Notes under the pieces: generated by a model | Told to the model about the DNA's origin: nothing | Databases searched by the model: none | What the model saw: the letters and a program-made list of their open reading frames with translations, nothing else | From: a virus | Virus record (IMG/VR): IMGVR_UViG_3300026518_000031 | Location: 1-36,259 of that record | Strand: one strand, 5' to 3' | Length of the DNA stretch: 36,259 nt | Program-made: the position numbers and the translations under genes | In this document: one piece after another, positions 8,182 to 16,711 of the stretch | Layout of the letters: the number at the start of each line of letters is the position of its first letter | Position numbering within the stretch: position 1 is the stretch's first letter

Positions 8182-8483
8182 CCCCGCTCCTCCAACACCA
8201 GCCGCAGGTGCGGCATGGTCATAGTCCACTTTTCAACGGCCACGACGATGAAAAGACGCCCATCGCCAAAGTCCAGCCGGTCGCCCTCTTCCACCTCCGC
8301 GGCGGTGTCTGGCGTATAGGTCTCAAACGCCTTGCTCACCAACCGGATGGACTGGTAGGACTGCGCGAGCATGGGGTCAAGCGGCATTGGCGGCGTGGCT
8401 TGGAACGGCGATTTTGTGTTCGTGCCGTCTTTGTCGCTCGCTATCGCTTGCATCGTCGCCAAGCGCCGCAACGCTGCACCCAT
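8178..8483 (-). CDS. Head closure / head-tail joining-like protein
   Basis: The protein has 101 residues. After a basic N-terminus it has QSIRLVSKAFETY, then VEEGDRLDFGDGRLFIVVAVEKWTM, a small beta-barrel pattern seen in SPP1 gp16/HK97-type head closure proteins, in which a GD turn precedes two long strands. It sits between the connector adaptor and the gp10-like gene, the expected position. The assignment rests mainly on strand pattern and synteny. Confidence 0.6.
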   Translation of the reverse strand: MGAALRRLATMQAIASDKDGTNTKSPFQATPPMPLDPMLAQSYQSIRLVSKAFETYTPDTAAEVEEGDRLDFGDGRLFIVVAVEKWTMTMPHLRLVLEERG

Positions 8484-8484
8484 G

Positions 8485-8925
8485 CTACCCTCCGTACTCG
8501 CCGCCGTAGGTCATGGTCTGTTCGCCATTCACCACGTCGTCGGTTTCCCAGTCGTTGACAATGCCAGCGTACACGCTGCCAGCAACACCACCTGAGAAAG
8601 CCGACGCGCCGCCTGTTGCGGCCTGCGCCTCGTACTCCGCGGCGCGCTGTTGGTAGCGAATGCTCACCTGCGAGGCGCGCTCGCTGGTCTTGCCTGCACT
8701 CACGTCGGCGTACCGCGCCCATTGCGTCGCGAGCAGGCGGCATGTTTTTGCCATTGCGGTGTAGAAGTCTCCACCGGCCTCGGCGATGATGGCTTCCAGT
8801 TCCTCATCTTGAAGGTTGCCGCCGTTGGGCTTCACGCCGCGCCCGCTCTCTGTGTCGTCCAACTCCATGCGCATCCGCATGAGCATGCTCGTTTGCAACT
8901 GGCTGGCGTCGTAGGTGAAGGTCAT
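8485..8925 (-). CDS. Head-tail connector / adaptor-like protein
   Basis: The protein has 146 residues. The N-terminal helices contain MRMELDDTESGRGVKP, LQDEELEAIIAEAGGDFYTAMAKTCRLLATQWARYADV and a Gly-rich C-terminus. This is the layout of gp6/gp15-type adaptors: a short acidic loop followed by helices that bind the portal ring. It follows the capsid block and precedes head closure. Confidence 0.65.
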   Translation of the reverse strand: MTFTYDASQLQTSMLMRMRMELDDTESGRGVKPNGGNLQDEELEAIIAEAGGDFYTAMAKTCRLLATQWARYADVSAGKTSERASQVSIRYQQRAAEYEAQAATGGASAFSGGVAGSVYAGIVNDWETDDVVNGEQTMTYGGEYGG

Positions 8926-8928
8926 GGC

Positions 8929-9201
8929 TCACTTCCGTTTGCAGTAGCGCGCTTCAAGCCGCGCGGCCTTTGAGGCCACGGCTCGCTGGTGTTGCTGCGC
9001 CGCGCGCTTTTTCGCCGCGCTCACAAGACGGCAATCCACCACGCGCTTTCCGCTCTTCGCGCTGTTGGCAGGGCAGATTGGGTAAGCGCGCTTGCCTGGC
9101 TGCAAGAAGCACGATTTCGGCATCTGCTGACGCACACTCCGGCGGTAGATTGCCTTGCGCCCCTTTAGCGGCTTGCCAAACACAACGCGCGTCTTTGCCA
9201 T
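8929..9201 (-). CDS. Small basic Cys-containing phage protein, unknown
   Basis: The protein has 90 residues from MAKTRVVFGKPLKGRK; GGGAGAGGTGAA precedes this ATG, while the upstream extension lacks a ribosome site. It is strongly basic and has three Cys: SCFLQPGKRAYPICPANS and VVDCRLVSAAKKRAAQQ. The pattern (a Pro-containing strand, short loop, then a helix rich in Ala/Arg) recalls small phage proteins that lie near capsid genes. I cannot assign a function. Confidence 0.6.
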   Translation of the reverse strand: MAKTRVVFGKPLKGRKAIYRRSVRQQMPKSCFLQPGKRAYPICPANSAKSGKRVVDCRLVSAAKKRAAQQHQRAVASKAARLEARYCKRK

Positions 9202-9202
9202 T

Positions 9203-9394
9203 TCACCTCTCCCGCGTGCTCTTGCGCTTGCGGCGCGGCTTCTGGGCCTGTTCACTCTTCCCAGCGCACTTAGCACACAGCCCCAGCCCAGAGCGGGCGT
9301 GGTCTATGCTTTCCGCATACCACTCGCCCATAATGGGAGCGCCGCATTTGGAACAGGTGTTCGGCAATCCCGCTTTGGTCTTGATGTAGTCCAT
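9203..9394 (-). CDS. Small zinc-ribbon-like protein
   Basis: The protein has 63 residues. Two CxxC knuckles (NTCSKCGAP and GLCAKCAGK) separated by about 22 residues suggest a single zinc ribbon, followed by a very basic tail (QKPRRKRKSTRER). It lies just downstream of the capsid gene, beyond the hairpin at 9409-9433. The ribosome site is modest (GAGGCAGCG). The role may be nucleic-acid binding, but this is inference. Confidence 0.6.
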   Translation of the reverse strand: MDYIKTKAGLPNTCSKCGAPIMGEWYAESIDHARSGLGLCAKCAGKSEQAQKPRRKRKSTRER

Positions 9395-9408
9395 CGCTGC
9401 CTCGCATT

Positions 9409-9433
9409 GGGGCGGGGCATATCACCCCGCCCC
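9409..9433. other. Perfect GC-rich stem-loop after the capsid gene
   Basis: GGGGCGGGG (9409-9417) pairs with CCCCGCCCC (9425-9433) over a 7-base loop. It lies between the major capsid stop and the next gene and lacks a T-tract in the direction of transcription. An mRNA-stabilising or partial-termination hairpin that lets capsid exceed downstream genes is more likely than a full terminator. Confidence 0.6.
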
Positions 9434-9448
9434 GTCAGAAGGTGCTAC

Positions 9449-10549
9449 CTACCCGATGGTCGGCGTCACGTAGGAACCGGAAGCGGCGATGTAAACCAGC
9501 ACGCCATTGGTGCGGTCTTCGCCAATGCCTACGCCGTATTCGGTGTAGAACATGGCAAGCGCGCGCTTGCCAAAGTCACGCCCAGGCCACAACTGCCAGC
9601 CAACCCCAAGATTTACATCCCAGCGCACACGCAACGGGTTGCGCGGGTCAAGGGTGTTGTACTCCTTGTAAACGCCGAAGTAGCCAGCAGGCACCAACGG
9701 GCTGAACAGCACTTGCGCCAAGCCCAGTTCCCCACTGTCATAATAGCCATCGTAGGGGGTCAGGTCAGGGGAAAGGGCGCGGGTTTCGGTGGACGCAATC
9801 TGCACGCCCGGCACCGCGGGCTTAATCCATCCGGTCAGGCCAGCCCAAGTAGAACGGTCGGCCTCGCTCGCAATGATGGAGTAGGGCTTGCGGTGGCCGT
9901 GCTCCCACAGATGGTAGATTGCAGCCCGCACTGTCGCATCGTCCAGCGCAGCATAGCGCAGGTAATGCATGTGGGTCGTGTCAAACTTCTCGCCACGCGG
10001 GGAAGGCGGGGGCGCATAGTCGGCAATGGTCAGCCCGCCGTCGGCAAAGCCGGGGCTTTTGCCGCTGCCGCCCACGGTGTCGGCCTCAATCTGGAAAAAC
10101 CGTTGCAGGGCGTCAACCTGCCACTTCAACTTGATGTCGGTCACGGCGGAACGCACGTCAGCGTCCAATTGCTGGGTGCTGGACTTGCGAAGCCCTTGCA
10201 TCGTCCAGCCCAAAGCCCGCTCCCACGGCTGGATGGGCAGCATGTGGCCGCTCACCTTGCCGCGGTAAGGGATAGGGTCGGCGTACTCGGAAGAGGGCTG
10301 AACGCCGCTCGCATTGGTGCCAACCGGATAAGACACAGTGGCATCATTCTGAAAAGCCACAAGGCGGCCAATCCAGCCAAATTCGCCGCTCACCAGCCCT
10401 TGGTTGATGAGGGGCAGCGCAGCCCGCAGGTCGCGCATGAAGTCAGCAAAGGTTTCGCCGCTCGCAAGACGGATTTTCAAAACCTCGCTTGCATCCCACG
10501 CAGAAGGCAGGCCAACGCGTTTCAGGTCATTCATGCCAAGGATAGCCAT
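9449..10549 (-). CDS. Major capsid protein
   Basis: The protein has 366 residues and follows the scaffold and decoration genes, the usual order of head genes. It has an extended N-terminal arm (SAWDASEVLKIRLASGETFADFMRDL), central strands, and a C-terminal VRWDVNLGVGWQLWPGRDFGKRALAMFYTEYGVG typical of HK97-fold capsids without a protease domain. No protease motif is seen in the window, consistent with a separate scaffold that need not be cleaved by a phage protease. GAGAGGTGAAAT precedes the ATG. Confidence 0.85.
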   Translation of the reverse strand: MAILGMNDLKRVGLPSAWDASEVLKIRLASGETFADFMRDLRAALPLINQGLVSGEFGWIGRLVAFQNDATVSYPVGTNASGVQPSSEYADPIPYRGKVSGHMLPIQPWERALGWTMQGLRKSSTQQLDADVRSAVTDIKLKWQVDALQRFFQIEADTVGGSGKSPGFADGGLTIADYAPPPSPRGEKFDTTHMHYLRYAALDDATVRAAIYHLWEHGHRKPYSIIASEADRSTWAGLTGWIKPAVPGVQIASTETRALSPDLTPYDGYYDSGELGLAQVLFSPLVPAGYFGVYKEYNTLDPRNPLRVRWDVNLGVGWQLWPGRDFGKRALAMFYTEYGVGIGEDRTNGVLVYIAASGSYVTPTIG

Positions 10550-10561
10550 ATTTCACCTCTC

Positions 10562-10978
10562 TTATACCTGTTCAGGCTCGGCGGCCAAGCGCAGGAACAA
10601 GCCTTGCTTGTGCAACACGCCCACAGCAAACTTGTAAAGCCCAGAGGCCGCAGCAGGAGCAGCGTCTTCAACGGTGCCAGCACTGGCGCCAACATAGACA
10701 ATCGCGCCGGGGGTGCCAGAGAAACCAGACACCAGCCCATCAAACGCCACATCCACAGCATCACCGGCTTTCACCACACCATCGGCGCGCCCGCTCACTA
10801 CAACGCCCATCACATTGGCATGGGCGGCAGTGTCATTGGACGCCTTGTAAATCTTGCCATCAGCGCCTTCATACACCACATCACCCGCGCTCATGTCTTC
10901 CCCAGCCACATAGGTCAGGGGAGAACGGGACACGGAAAGGGGGTGTACTTGCGCAGCAGTCTTGCTTACAACAGCCAT
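10562..10978 (-). CDS. Head decoration protein (DUF2190-like)
   Basis: The protein has 138 residues. Beta segments SRSPLTYVAGEDMSAGDVVYEGADGKIYKA, VMGVVVSGRADGVVKAGDAVDVAFDG and the end KFAVGVLHKQGLFLRLA are typical of small decoration/stabilisation proteins of the DUF2190 type, placed between scaffold and major capsid. GGAGGTATGCA precedes the ATG. Confidence 0.75.
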   Translation of the reverse strand: MAVVSKTAAQVHPLSVSRSPLTYVAGEDMSAGDVVYEGADGKIYKASNDTAAHANVMGVVVSGRADGVVKAGDAVDVAFDGLVSGFSGTPGAIVYVGASAGTVEDAAPAAASGLYKFAVGVLHKQGLFLRLAAEPEQV

Positions 10979-11033
10979 TGCATACCTCCAAAGGTCATGT
11001 CAAAGGGTTTTGTTGCCAACAAAAATATAAGGG

Positions 11034-11762
11034 TTACAGCCCAAACCGAATTGCAAGGTTCTTTCGGCGTTCCTCATCGTCTTCGTTGGACGGAGCAGGT
11101 TTGCGCCCCGCGCCATCGTTGATTTTGGGCTTCTTCTGCTTCTTGGGTTTCAGAAGGTAGGGCTTGCGCTCCTTCAGGTCTTCAAGGAAGTCGGCAATGG
11201 CTTCCTTGTCAACCCCGCCTTCCACATCCCAAAGGTCATCGCCCAACTTCAGGCGCATCAGGGCTTCCACCTCTTCAAGGGCATCTTCCCGGAAGTGGGC
11301 AGCAACCGCGGCCTCGGTAATGGCTTGGCTCAACTCCTGCTGCCTCACGCGCTCCAAGAGGGCTTTGCGCTCCCGCTCGGCTTGCTCCAAGCGTTTCAGC
11401 AATTCGCTCTCTTCCGCGCTGGGTTCATTGCCCTTGGCAGGGGGCGCTTGGGTGTCATCGCCTTCTTTGCCCTTGCCCTTCTGCAACTTTTCAAGCCGCT
11501 TGCGAAGGTTACGCGCCTCACGGTTCTTCTCCCGCAACTGCGCCAACATCTTCTTGAACGCGGCCTTCACATCATCAGGCAAGGCTTCAATGTCAATGCG
11601 CCCATCGTCTTCGGTTTGGTTGTCGCCCTCCTGGGGCTTTTCGTCACGCGGCTCCTGGCCGCCTTCCCCCATGTCTTCGCCTTCGTCTTCGGCTTCAGGC
11701 TCCAGGCCTTCTTCCAAGTCTTCTTCCTCGGCGAAGTCTTGTCGCTTCTTCTTCTTACCCAT
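11034..11762 (-). CDS. Capsid scaffolding protein
   Basis: The protein has 242 residues from MGKKKKRQDF; GGAGGTGCTACA precedes this ATG. A very acidic N-terminal third (EEEDLEEGLEPEAEDEGED) is followed by a long charged coiled coil from about residues 75 to 150 (AQLREKNREARNLRKRLEKL, SEELLKRLEQ-like heptads) and a basic C-terminus. This is the usual composition of phage scaffolds, whose C-terminal end binds capsid. It precedes decoration and capsid genes. A promoter-like sequence overlaps its start codon (11761-11789). Confidence 0.82.
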   Translation of the reverse strand: MGKKKKRQDFAEEEDLEEGLEPEAEDEGEDMGEGGQEPRDEKPQEGDNQTEDDGRIDIEALPDDVKAAFKKMLAQLREKNREARNLRKRLEKLQKGKGKEGDDTQAPPAKGNEPSAEESELLKRLEQAERERKALLERVRQQELSQAITEAAVAAHFREDALEEVEALMRLKLGDDLWDVEGGVDKEAIADFLEDLKERKPYLLKPKKQKKPKINDGAGRKPAPSNEDDEERRKNLAIRFGL

Positions 11763-11789
11763 TGTAGCACCTCCAAAAAGGTTTGTCAA
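11761..11789 (-). promoter_or_regulatory. Promoter-like TTGACA-17-TACAAT overlapping the scaffold start
   Basis: TTGACA at 11789-11784 and TACAAT at 11766-11761 are separated by exactly 17 bases. The last letters of the -10 element include the ATG of the scaffold gene, and the ribosome site lies in the spacer. Transcripts from it would start inside codons 2-4 and feed decoration and capsid genes. Chance overlap cannot be excluded. Confidence 0.45.
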
Positions 11790-11867
11790 ATGCGAATGTG
11801 TCCAGCACGGGCGGGGCGGTTTGAACGCCCAAATGCGGTTTTGGAGACCGCCGGTTTGCCAGTTAGC

Positions 11868-12200
11868 CTACGCCCGCATAGTAGGGGTTCGTCTGGCAGA
11901 TACAAACTCCCAATACGCACCATCACACAGGTTTGATACCAGAACAAATGAGCGCGTCCATGCCATAATCGTAATTCCTGAATACGCAGTGTCACACACA
12001 GAAGCGCCTAAAACCTCTTCCATATCTGGCGTCATTGGAATTGCACGGCCTTCATTTACTTGCAGCCATCTTTTCTTGCGCCGCCACTTACCCACAAGGT
12101 GTTCAGTGTCGCTTACCTCAACCGCAACAAACTCAACAGGCTCGCCAATTTCAGATAATGCCTGTTGTAAAACATCCATAACGGTCTGTCTCTTTGCCAT
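11868..12200 (-). CDS. Hypothetical protein between Mu-F-like and scaffold genes
   Basis: The protein has 110 residues (MAKRQTVMDVLQQALSEIG). It has mixed alpha/beta composition with VEFVAVEVSDTEHLVGKWRRKKRWLQV and an aromatic middle (YSGITIMAWTRSFVLVSNLCDGAYWEFV). Its codons end more often in A or T than those of neighbouring genes, suggesting recent acquisition. GAGGAG precedes the ATG. About 100 bases without a gene follow before the scaffold. I recognise no family. Confidence 0.65.
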   Translation of the reverse strand: MAKRQTVMDVLQQALSEIGEPVEFVAVEVSDTEHLVGKWRRKKRWLQVNEGRAIPMTPDMEEVLGASVCDTAYSGITIMAWTRSFVLVSNLCDGAYWEFVSARRTPTMRA

Positions 12201-12212
12201 GCCCGCATCTCC

Positions 12213-13097
12213 TCAATGCCCCAAAGCCCCTGACGGTCGGGGGTGCGCGCTTCCGGGGCGCGCTGCCAGTTCAGCACGCGCAGCAGCGCGCATCTGCGCC
12301 GTAAGGCCATCATCGTAATCGGGATGGTACAGAACAAAAACAGTGCGGCAATGCCAGTGGAACGGCGGGAAGTCAATCTTGCTCGCAAACTTCGGCTCGC
12401 CCACCAACCGAAAAGGTTTGTCAAAGGGCTGCACCTGCCCATGCACATTCAGGCAGGTTTCCGTGGTCTTTGCGTCAATGGCGGCCACGGCCTGCTTGCC
12501 CCACACAAACTCATCACCCGCGGCAAGGTGCAACTGGCCGCTTTTCGCCAGCCCACCCAACAGCCACATCAGCACGCCCAGCACGGCGGCCTCTGGTATC
12601 AATACGGCCAAGTCGCCGCGTGCCTTGTCAAGGGGTTTGGCCTTTTTTAGCCGCTGCACAGCCTCATCGGGCGGCCTGCGCCCTACCTGCTGTAAGAGCA
12701 AGCCCGCGAAGTCATACCGGCCAACGGGGAGGGCAATAAGGTCTTCTGGTTTCACCGCAGTGTGTTCAAGCCCCACAAGAGGCACGCTCCCATCGCTGGG
12801 GAGGCGGTAGGCTTCCACCTGCGCCTGCCCTAAAGCCTCCCCAACAGACTGCGCCGCGCCCATCCATGCCTGCACATCATGCTCAAATGCAGGGCGCATG
12901 GCTTGGTGGACGCGCATGGCCTCACGCAGCCCGCCGGTGCGTAACGCATCGCCCACTTCGGCAATCCAACGCCGGTTCCAGCCCGCCAGCCCGCCGCGCT
13001 TGCCAAATACCTTGCGCTGCACATCCAGTAGCCTGCGCTGGTAATGGCCTGCTTCACGATGAGCAATCGCAAGGGGGTTACTGGTCGCTGTCATCAT
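12213..13097 (-). CDS. Phage Mu protein F-like minor head protein
   Basis: The protein has 294 residues. The N-terminal half is helical; the C-terminal part holds the Mu-F signature: AIDAKTTETCLNVHGQVQPF, then FPPFHWHCRTVFVLYHPD, with the paired Cys/His residues characteristic of the family (C in TETC, H-C in WHC). Minor head proteins of this type act inside the procapsid and are injected or bound near the portal. The start ATGATG overlaps the end of the preceding small gene. The gene order portal, small gene, Mu-F, scaffold is usual. Confidence 0.85.
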   Translation of the reverse strand: MMTATSNPLAIAHREAGHYQRRLLDVQRKVFGKRGGLAGWNRRWIAEVGDALRTGGLREAMRVHQAMRPAFEHDVQAWMGAAQSVGEALGQAQVEAYRLPSDGSVPLVGLEHTAVKPEDLIALPVGRYDFAGLLLQQVGRRPPDEAVQRLKKAKPLDKARGDLAVLIPEAAVLGVLMWLLGGLAKSGQLHLAAGDEFVWGKQAVAAIDAKTTETCLNVHGQVQPFDKPFRLVGEPKFASKIDFPPFHWHCRTVFVLYHPDYDDGLTAQMRAAARAELAARPGSAHPRPSGALGH

Positions 13098-13326
13098 CCT
13101 CGCCTATACCTTCTGGCAACAGGCTGGCGGTTGCCAACTGGTTCAGCCGCTCAATGAAGTAAGGCAACTCCCTTTCCATTCCTTCGGTAAGGTCGGCAAA
13201 GATGGCCTGCATCTCCCGCGCATAGGCCAGCATTGCCTCATCCATGCGCGCTTTCAGCGCCTCGGCTGGGTCATAGAAGGGATTGAAAGGGGAACGCCAA
13301 GCCTTCAAACGCTGCACGATTTTCAT
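13078..13326 (-). CDS. Small helical protein between portal and Mu-F genes
   Basis: The protein has 82 residues from MKIVQRLKAWRSPFNPFYDP; GGGAGTGGGTAGCC precedes this ATG, which lies just after the portal stop. The rest is one long charged helix (AEALKARMDEAMLAYAREMQAIFADLTEGMEREL) with an acidic end (GEDDDSDQ). It overlaps the Mu-F start. Possibly a portal- or head-associated accessory; I recognise no family. Confidence 0.68.
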   Translation of the reverse strand: MKIVQRLKAWRSPFNPFYDPAEALKARMDEAMLAYAREMQAIFADLTEGMERELPYFIERLNQLATASLLPEGIGEDDDSDQ

Positions 13327-13328
13327 GG

Positions 13329-14906
13329 CTACCCACTCCCTAACTGTATCTGCTCTTCCGCTGCCGCAATGCGGGCTTTGGCCTCGGCGATGATGGCCTG
13401 GGCAAATGGAGACCGCATGATAACGTCTATCTGGTCTTTGGTGTAACCTGCCTCGCTCAACACCATTTCCAGCGGCACGCCCAGTTTCTCGTTCTTCGCT
13501 ACAGCCAGGCCAACCTGCTCGGCCTCGTTGCGGGTTTGCGGGTCGCGCCACACAGGGAAGAAACGCAGCCCATCCCATTGCTCCAACGTTTGCGCCTCGC
13601 CGCTGAACGCCACAATTTGCGCCAGCAGCCCGCGTGCCCAATGTTCAACGCCGCTGGAAAACGAAGCCTGAATGTCGCCAACGCGGGCCAACAACGCACT
13701 TTCCTGCTGCTTCAGCGTTCCCTCGGCGGCCACCTGACGGCTGTCCATGAACGCGCTTTGAGGGATGCCCGTGATAGACGACAAGCGTGAGATAACGCGG
13801 CTTTCCAGCGCCAAGAGGCCGTCAACGGTCGTCGGGAATGTCACGCTCACTTGGGCTTCGCTGGGCGGGCGCAGGGTGTAGAGATAATCGCCTGGCACGG
13901 GCATGAGCAAGTTGCTGCGGTCGCTGGACAGCGGCTTGCCGTCAGCCGTGGGTATCCACCCCATGAATGTAACCATCCCGCTGCCCAGCCAATCCGAGGC
14001 CATCATCATGTTGACCCAAACTTTGTCCAACATGGCCTGCAACGGAACCACATCGTCAAGCGCGCTGCGCATGTCTGGAAGCGCCCACGCGCTGATGGGC
14101 GGGGGCAGGGGAACGCCTCGGGCATCGGGCGCGTTGCCGTTTTCCTGCTGCTGCTCGCCGTTGGGGTGCCATGTCCACAGCGTGATATAGGTTTTCTTGT
14201 CCGGCCACGGTAGCAATTTGTTTTCGCCCGGCAGTATCACGTAATCGGCAATGTAGCCCGTGTGATACTCGCGGCGGAATGTGGCTGTAATCATCCCACC
14301 GTTTTCAAGCCGCGGGTCTGGGATTTCTGCCCGCCACACTTTCCAAAACGCGCTGGGGTAGTCGTCGCCCTGCTCAAAAATCGGCACAATGCCCTCACCA
14401 TCGCCACCGAAAGTTTCCGGCACAAGCAGCCGCTCAACGCTGTATTTCACGCTGCCAAATGGCTCACCCTCCGCGGGCGGCGTGTAATCCGTAAACAAAA
14501 ACGCCACACCGTCTACCAGCGCGGTTTCGTAGAGTTCGCGTTGCACCGCCGCGGGCAGGGCGTAAGCCGCAAGAAGCGCTTCTGCTTCCTCGTTGGCCTT
14601 CTCCACGTCTCCAGCCACGCCTACCCCGTCGAGGTGCAGGCGGCTGCGGTATTCCTGCGTAACCACGCGGCAAACATTGGTGACGTAGCGCGTGCCGATG
14701 GTGTTTGTGTGGCGGCGCATCCATTCATTCTGCCGTTTTGTGAGCGCCACCTTCTGGCTGCGGTTGTGGTACACCCGCGCCATCTGGACGCGTTCCAATG
14801 GGTCTTTAGGCTCAACGCCCAATGATTTTGCCCCCCAATACTGCTGCAACACACCGCGCAGCAGCCACTTCGCGACGCTCTCTCGCACAGTGTCAATTAC
14901 ACTCAT
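13329..14906 (-). CDS. Portal protein
   Basis: The protein has 525 residues from MSVIDTVRESVAKWLL; GGAGGTTGCG precedes this ATG. The region DPLERVQMARVYHNRSQKVAL, NTIGTRYVTNVCRVVTQEYRSRLHLDG, a middle beta wing, and the helical stretch LLALESRVISRLSSITGIPQSAFMDSRQVAAEGTLKQQESALLARV are characteristic of siphovirus portals, where the last part forms the long tunnel helix. It directly follows the large terminase. It forms the dodecameric ring through which DNA is packaged. Confidence 0.9.
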   Translation of the reverse strand: MSVIDTVRESVAKWLLRGVLQQYWGAKSLGVEPKDPLERVQMARVYHNRSQKVALTKRQNEWMRRHTNTIGTRYVTNVCRVVTQEYRSRLHLDGVGVAGDVEKANEEAEALLAAYALPAAVQRELYETALVDGVAFLFTDYTPPAEGEPFGSVKYSVERLLVPETFGGDGEGIVPIFEQGDDYPSAFWKVWRAEIPDPRLENGGMITATFRREYHTGYIADYVILPGENKLLPWPDKKTYITLWTWHPNGEQQQENGNAPDARGVPLPPPISAWALPDMRSALDDVVPLQAMLDKVWVNMMMASDWLGSGMVTFMGWIPTADGKPLSSDRSNLLMPVPGDYLYTLRPPSEAQVSVTFPTTVDGLLALESRVISRLSSITGIPQSAFMDSRQVAAEGTLKQQESALLARVGDIQASFSSGVEHWARGLLAQIVAFSGEAQTLEQWDGLRFFPVWRDPQTRNEAEQVGLAVAKNEKLGVPLEMVLSEAGYTKDQIDVIMRSPFAQAIIAEAKARIAAAEEQIQLGSG

Positions 14907-14918
14907 CGCAACCTCCAA

Positions 14919-16280
14919 TCAAATAATACCACCAGCAGCGACTTTTGCCCGCGCACCCATCCACGCGAGCGCCAGCATCGCCAGCCCATCGGGGAGGTGG
15001 CCGCTCCCGCCGGAGTAAGCGTCGTCAACGCTGGCATAACGCAACTCGGCTTCCAGCGAGCGGATTTTCGGCGCGACTATCTCGCCCGCCTCAATCGCGG
15101 CGATGACATTGCTCACCATGTCGTTGCGCGGCTTGCCGACCATCATCACAGGCACCGATTTGGTAGTCATAAACCCGTCCACAACATCACCAACGCCCGT
15201 GCCATCGTGGTGCGCCGCGTCTGGTATTACATGATACCGCCGCGCCGCCTCATCGTACCTCCCCACCATCCGCGGCCACGGCTCACGGTTGACACGCACA
15301 AACCACACCAGCCGCACGGGGCGAACATCTGTTCGCAATACACCAATCTCGGTGTAATCCTGCTTCCGCGCCCAGTCTGCGCCAATGGCGTACTGGCCGT
15401 TGGGGTCTGGCGGCTCGGCCTCAATCACCTCGCCCACGCGCCCCTCGTACACGCCGAGAGCGGGGTCAAACATCCGCTCCACCGCCTCCGGCGCGATGGC
15501 GCGGCTCTCCGGCGCGGGTTCCTGCAAATCGTACTCCACCTCAAACATCCCCGCGGGCACCTGGGCGCGCTTGCGCTCCACCTCGTCAAGCGATAGCCAG
15601 CCGTCCACGGGGTTGCTGGTCTCACGCCAGCACCACTCATAGACCGGCCAGTCGTTCGCGGCGGCACGGCGCAGGATTTCGCTCATTGTGCCGTCGGCGT
15701 ATTGGTGCGTTGACGACATGACGACCTGCGAGGGGATGCCTGGCGCGCTCATGGGCTGGCCGAGGGCAGCGTCCAGAATGTCCAGCCGCATTTCGTCCAC
15801 CTCGTCAAGCCGCAGCCGCTGGGGGTGCGGCCCGCGCACCGATGCCTGGGATGCCATCAGCGCCGTGATGCGGTTGCCCCACACCAAGCGCATTTCCCGC
15901 GCCACATCGCCCACCAGCAGGTTTCGCGGCGCGCTCTCGTAGCCCCAGAAGTCGCGCATGTAGTTGAGCACGCGCTTGGACTGCTCACCGCTGCCGCCAA
16001 GCACGGTGACGCTGGCTTTGAGCGCAGCGGCCTCCACGGTCGCCAGAAGCGCCAGCAGCAGCGACTTCCCGCCGAAGCCGCGGGATGCTTTCCAAACCGT
16101 GACAGGATAGCGCGCAAAAAACGCATCGGCAAACGCCCGCCAGGGCGTGGTGTGGTGCTCACAAACGCGGGTGTCGGGGATAGTAATGCCGAACGCGTGG
16201 CGCGCAAACAGGCGCAATTCCGCCTCAGTTTGCAGCGGCAGGTCAAATACCCACTCGCGCACGCGCTCACCCGTTGCCAT
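14919..16280 (-). CDS. terL: Terminase large subunit
   Basis: The protein has 453 residues and is the packaging ATPase and nuclease. Visible motifs are a deviant Walker A (ASRGFGGKS, about residue 67), Walker B with catalytic Glu (RLRLDEVDE, about residue 155), a coupling motif (VVMSSTH), and a C-terminal RNase H-like nuclease: GADWARKQDYTEIGV (first Asp), HHDGTGVGD (second Asp) and HLPDGLAMLAL (third Asp). It overlaps the small terminase gene by 14 bases and precedes the portal. Length and motif order are normal for the family. Confidence 0.93.
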   Translation of the reverse strand: MATGERVREWVFDLPLQTEAELRLFARHAFGITIPDTRVCEHHTTPWRAFADAFFARYPVTVWKASRGFGGKSLLLALLATVEAAALKASVTVLGGSGEQSKRVLNYMRDFWGYESAPRNLLVGDVAREMRLVWGNRITALMASQASVRGPHPQRLRLDEVDEMRLDILDAALGQPMSAPGIPSQVVMSSTHQYADGTMSEILRRAAANDWPVYEWCWRETSNPVDGWLSLDEVERKRAQVPAGMFEVEYDLQEPAPESRAIAPEAVERMFDPALGVYEGRVGEVIEAEPPDPNGQYAIGADWARKQDYTEIGVLRTDVRPVRLVWFVRVNREPWPRMVGRYDEAARRYHVIPDAAHHDGTGVGDVVDGFMTTKSVPVMMVGKPRNDMVSNVIAAIEAGEIVAPKIRSLEAELRYASVDDAYSGGSGHLPDGLAMLALAWMGARAKVAAGGII

Positions 16281-16662
16281 CGCCCCTCTCTCCGGTGTCG
16301 GTCTCTCGTATCACCTCGCGCACGATGATGCGCTCGGTGGGCGCGGGAAGTGGCTCGCCGCCGGTGGTAATGTCAATCGCTTTCCCGTAGCCCCTGTGCC
16401 GCCCGAGATAATTCAGCAACCATTTAGCCGTGCCCTCATCTTCTTCCGTCAATTTCTTTACCAACACCATCTCGGCCATATCCAAGACAACCTCACGCTC
16501 GGCGGCAAAGGCTGCCTTTGTTGTTTCCCATTTGTCAATATACTTGCGCGCGGTGTTCCAGTCGCAGTCAAGTTTTTTCGCGACATACGACACAATACCC
16601 TTGCTGCCCTCTATCGCCGCAAGGACTTCATCCATGCCGTAACCGCGCCTCCCTTTCGCCAT
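16267..16662 (-). CDS. Terminase small subunit
   Basis: The protein has 131 residues. The N-terminal helix-turn-helix (MDEVLAAIEGSKGIVSYVAKKLDCDWNTARKYIDKW) matches DNA-binding domains of small terminases. A central helical oligomerisation region (VVLDMAEMVLVKKLTEEDEGTAKWLLNYLG) and a strand-rich end (TERIIVREVIRETDTG) that would contact the large subunit follow. It overlaps the large terminase gene. It would recognise the packaging start site. Confidence 0.85.
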   Translation of the reverse strand: MAKGRRGYGMDEVLAAIEGSKGIVSYVAKKLDCDWNTARKYIDKWETTKAAFAAEREVVLDMAEMVLVKKLTEEDEGTAKWLLNYLGRHRGYGKAIDITTGGEPLPAPTERIIVREVIRETDTGERGDGNG

Positions 16663-16711
16663 GCCGAAAACTCCGATTTATCCGATTAATTCCGCTCCAG
16701 CCAAATCTTCA

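Noticed and set aside
9155-11122. 655-codon plus-strand frame opposite the capsid genes
   Set aside because: It is antisense to well supported capsid, decoration and scaffold genes; long antisense frames are expected in GC-rich DNA.
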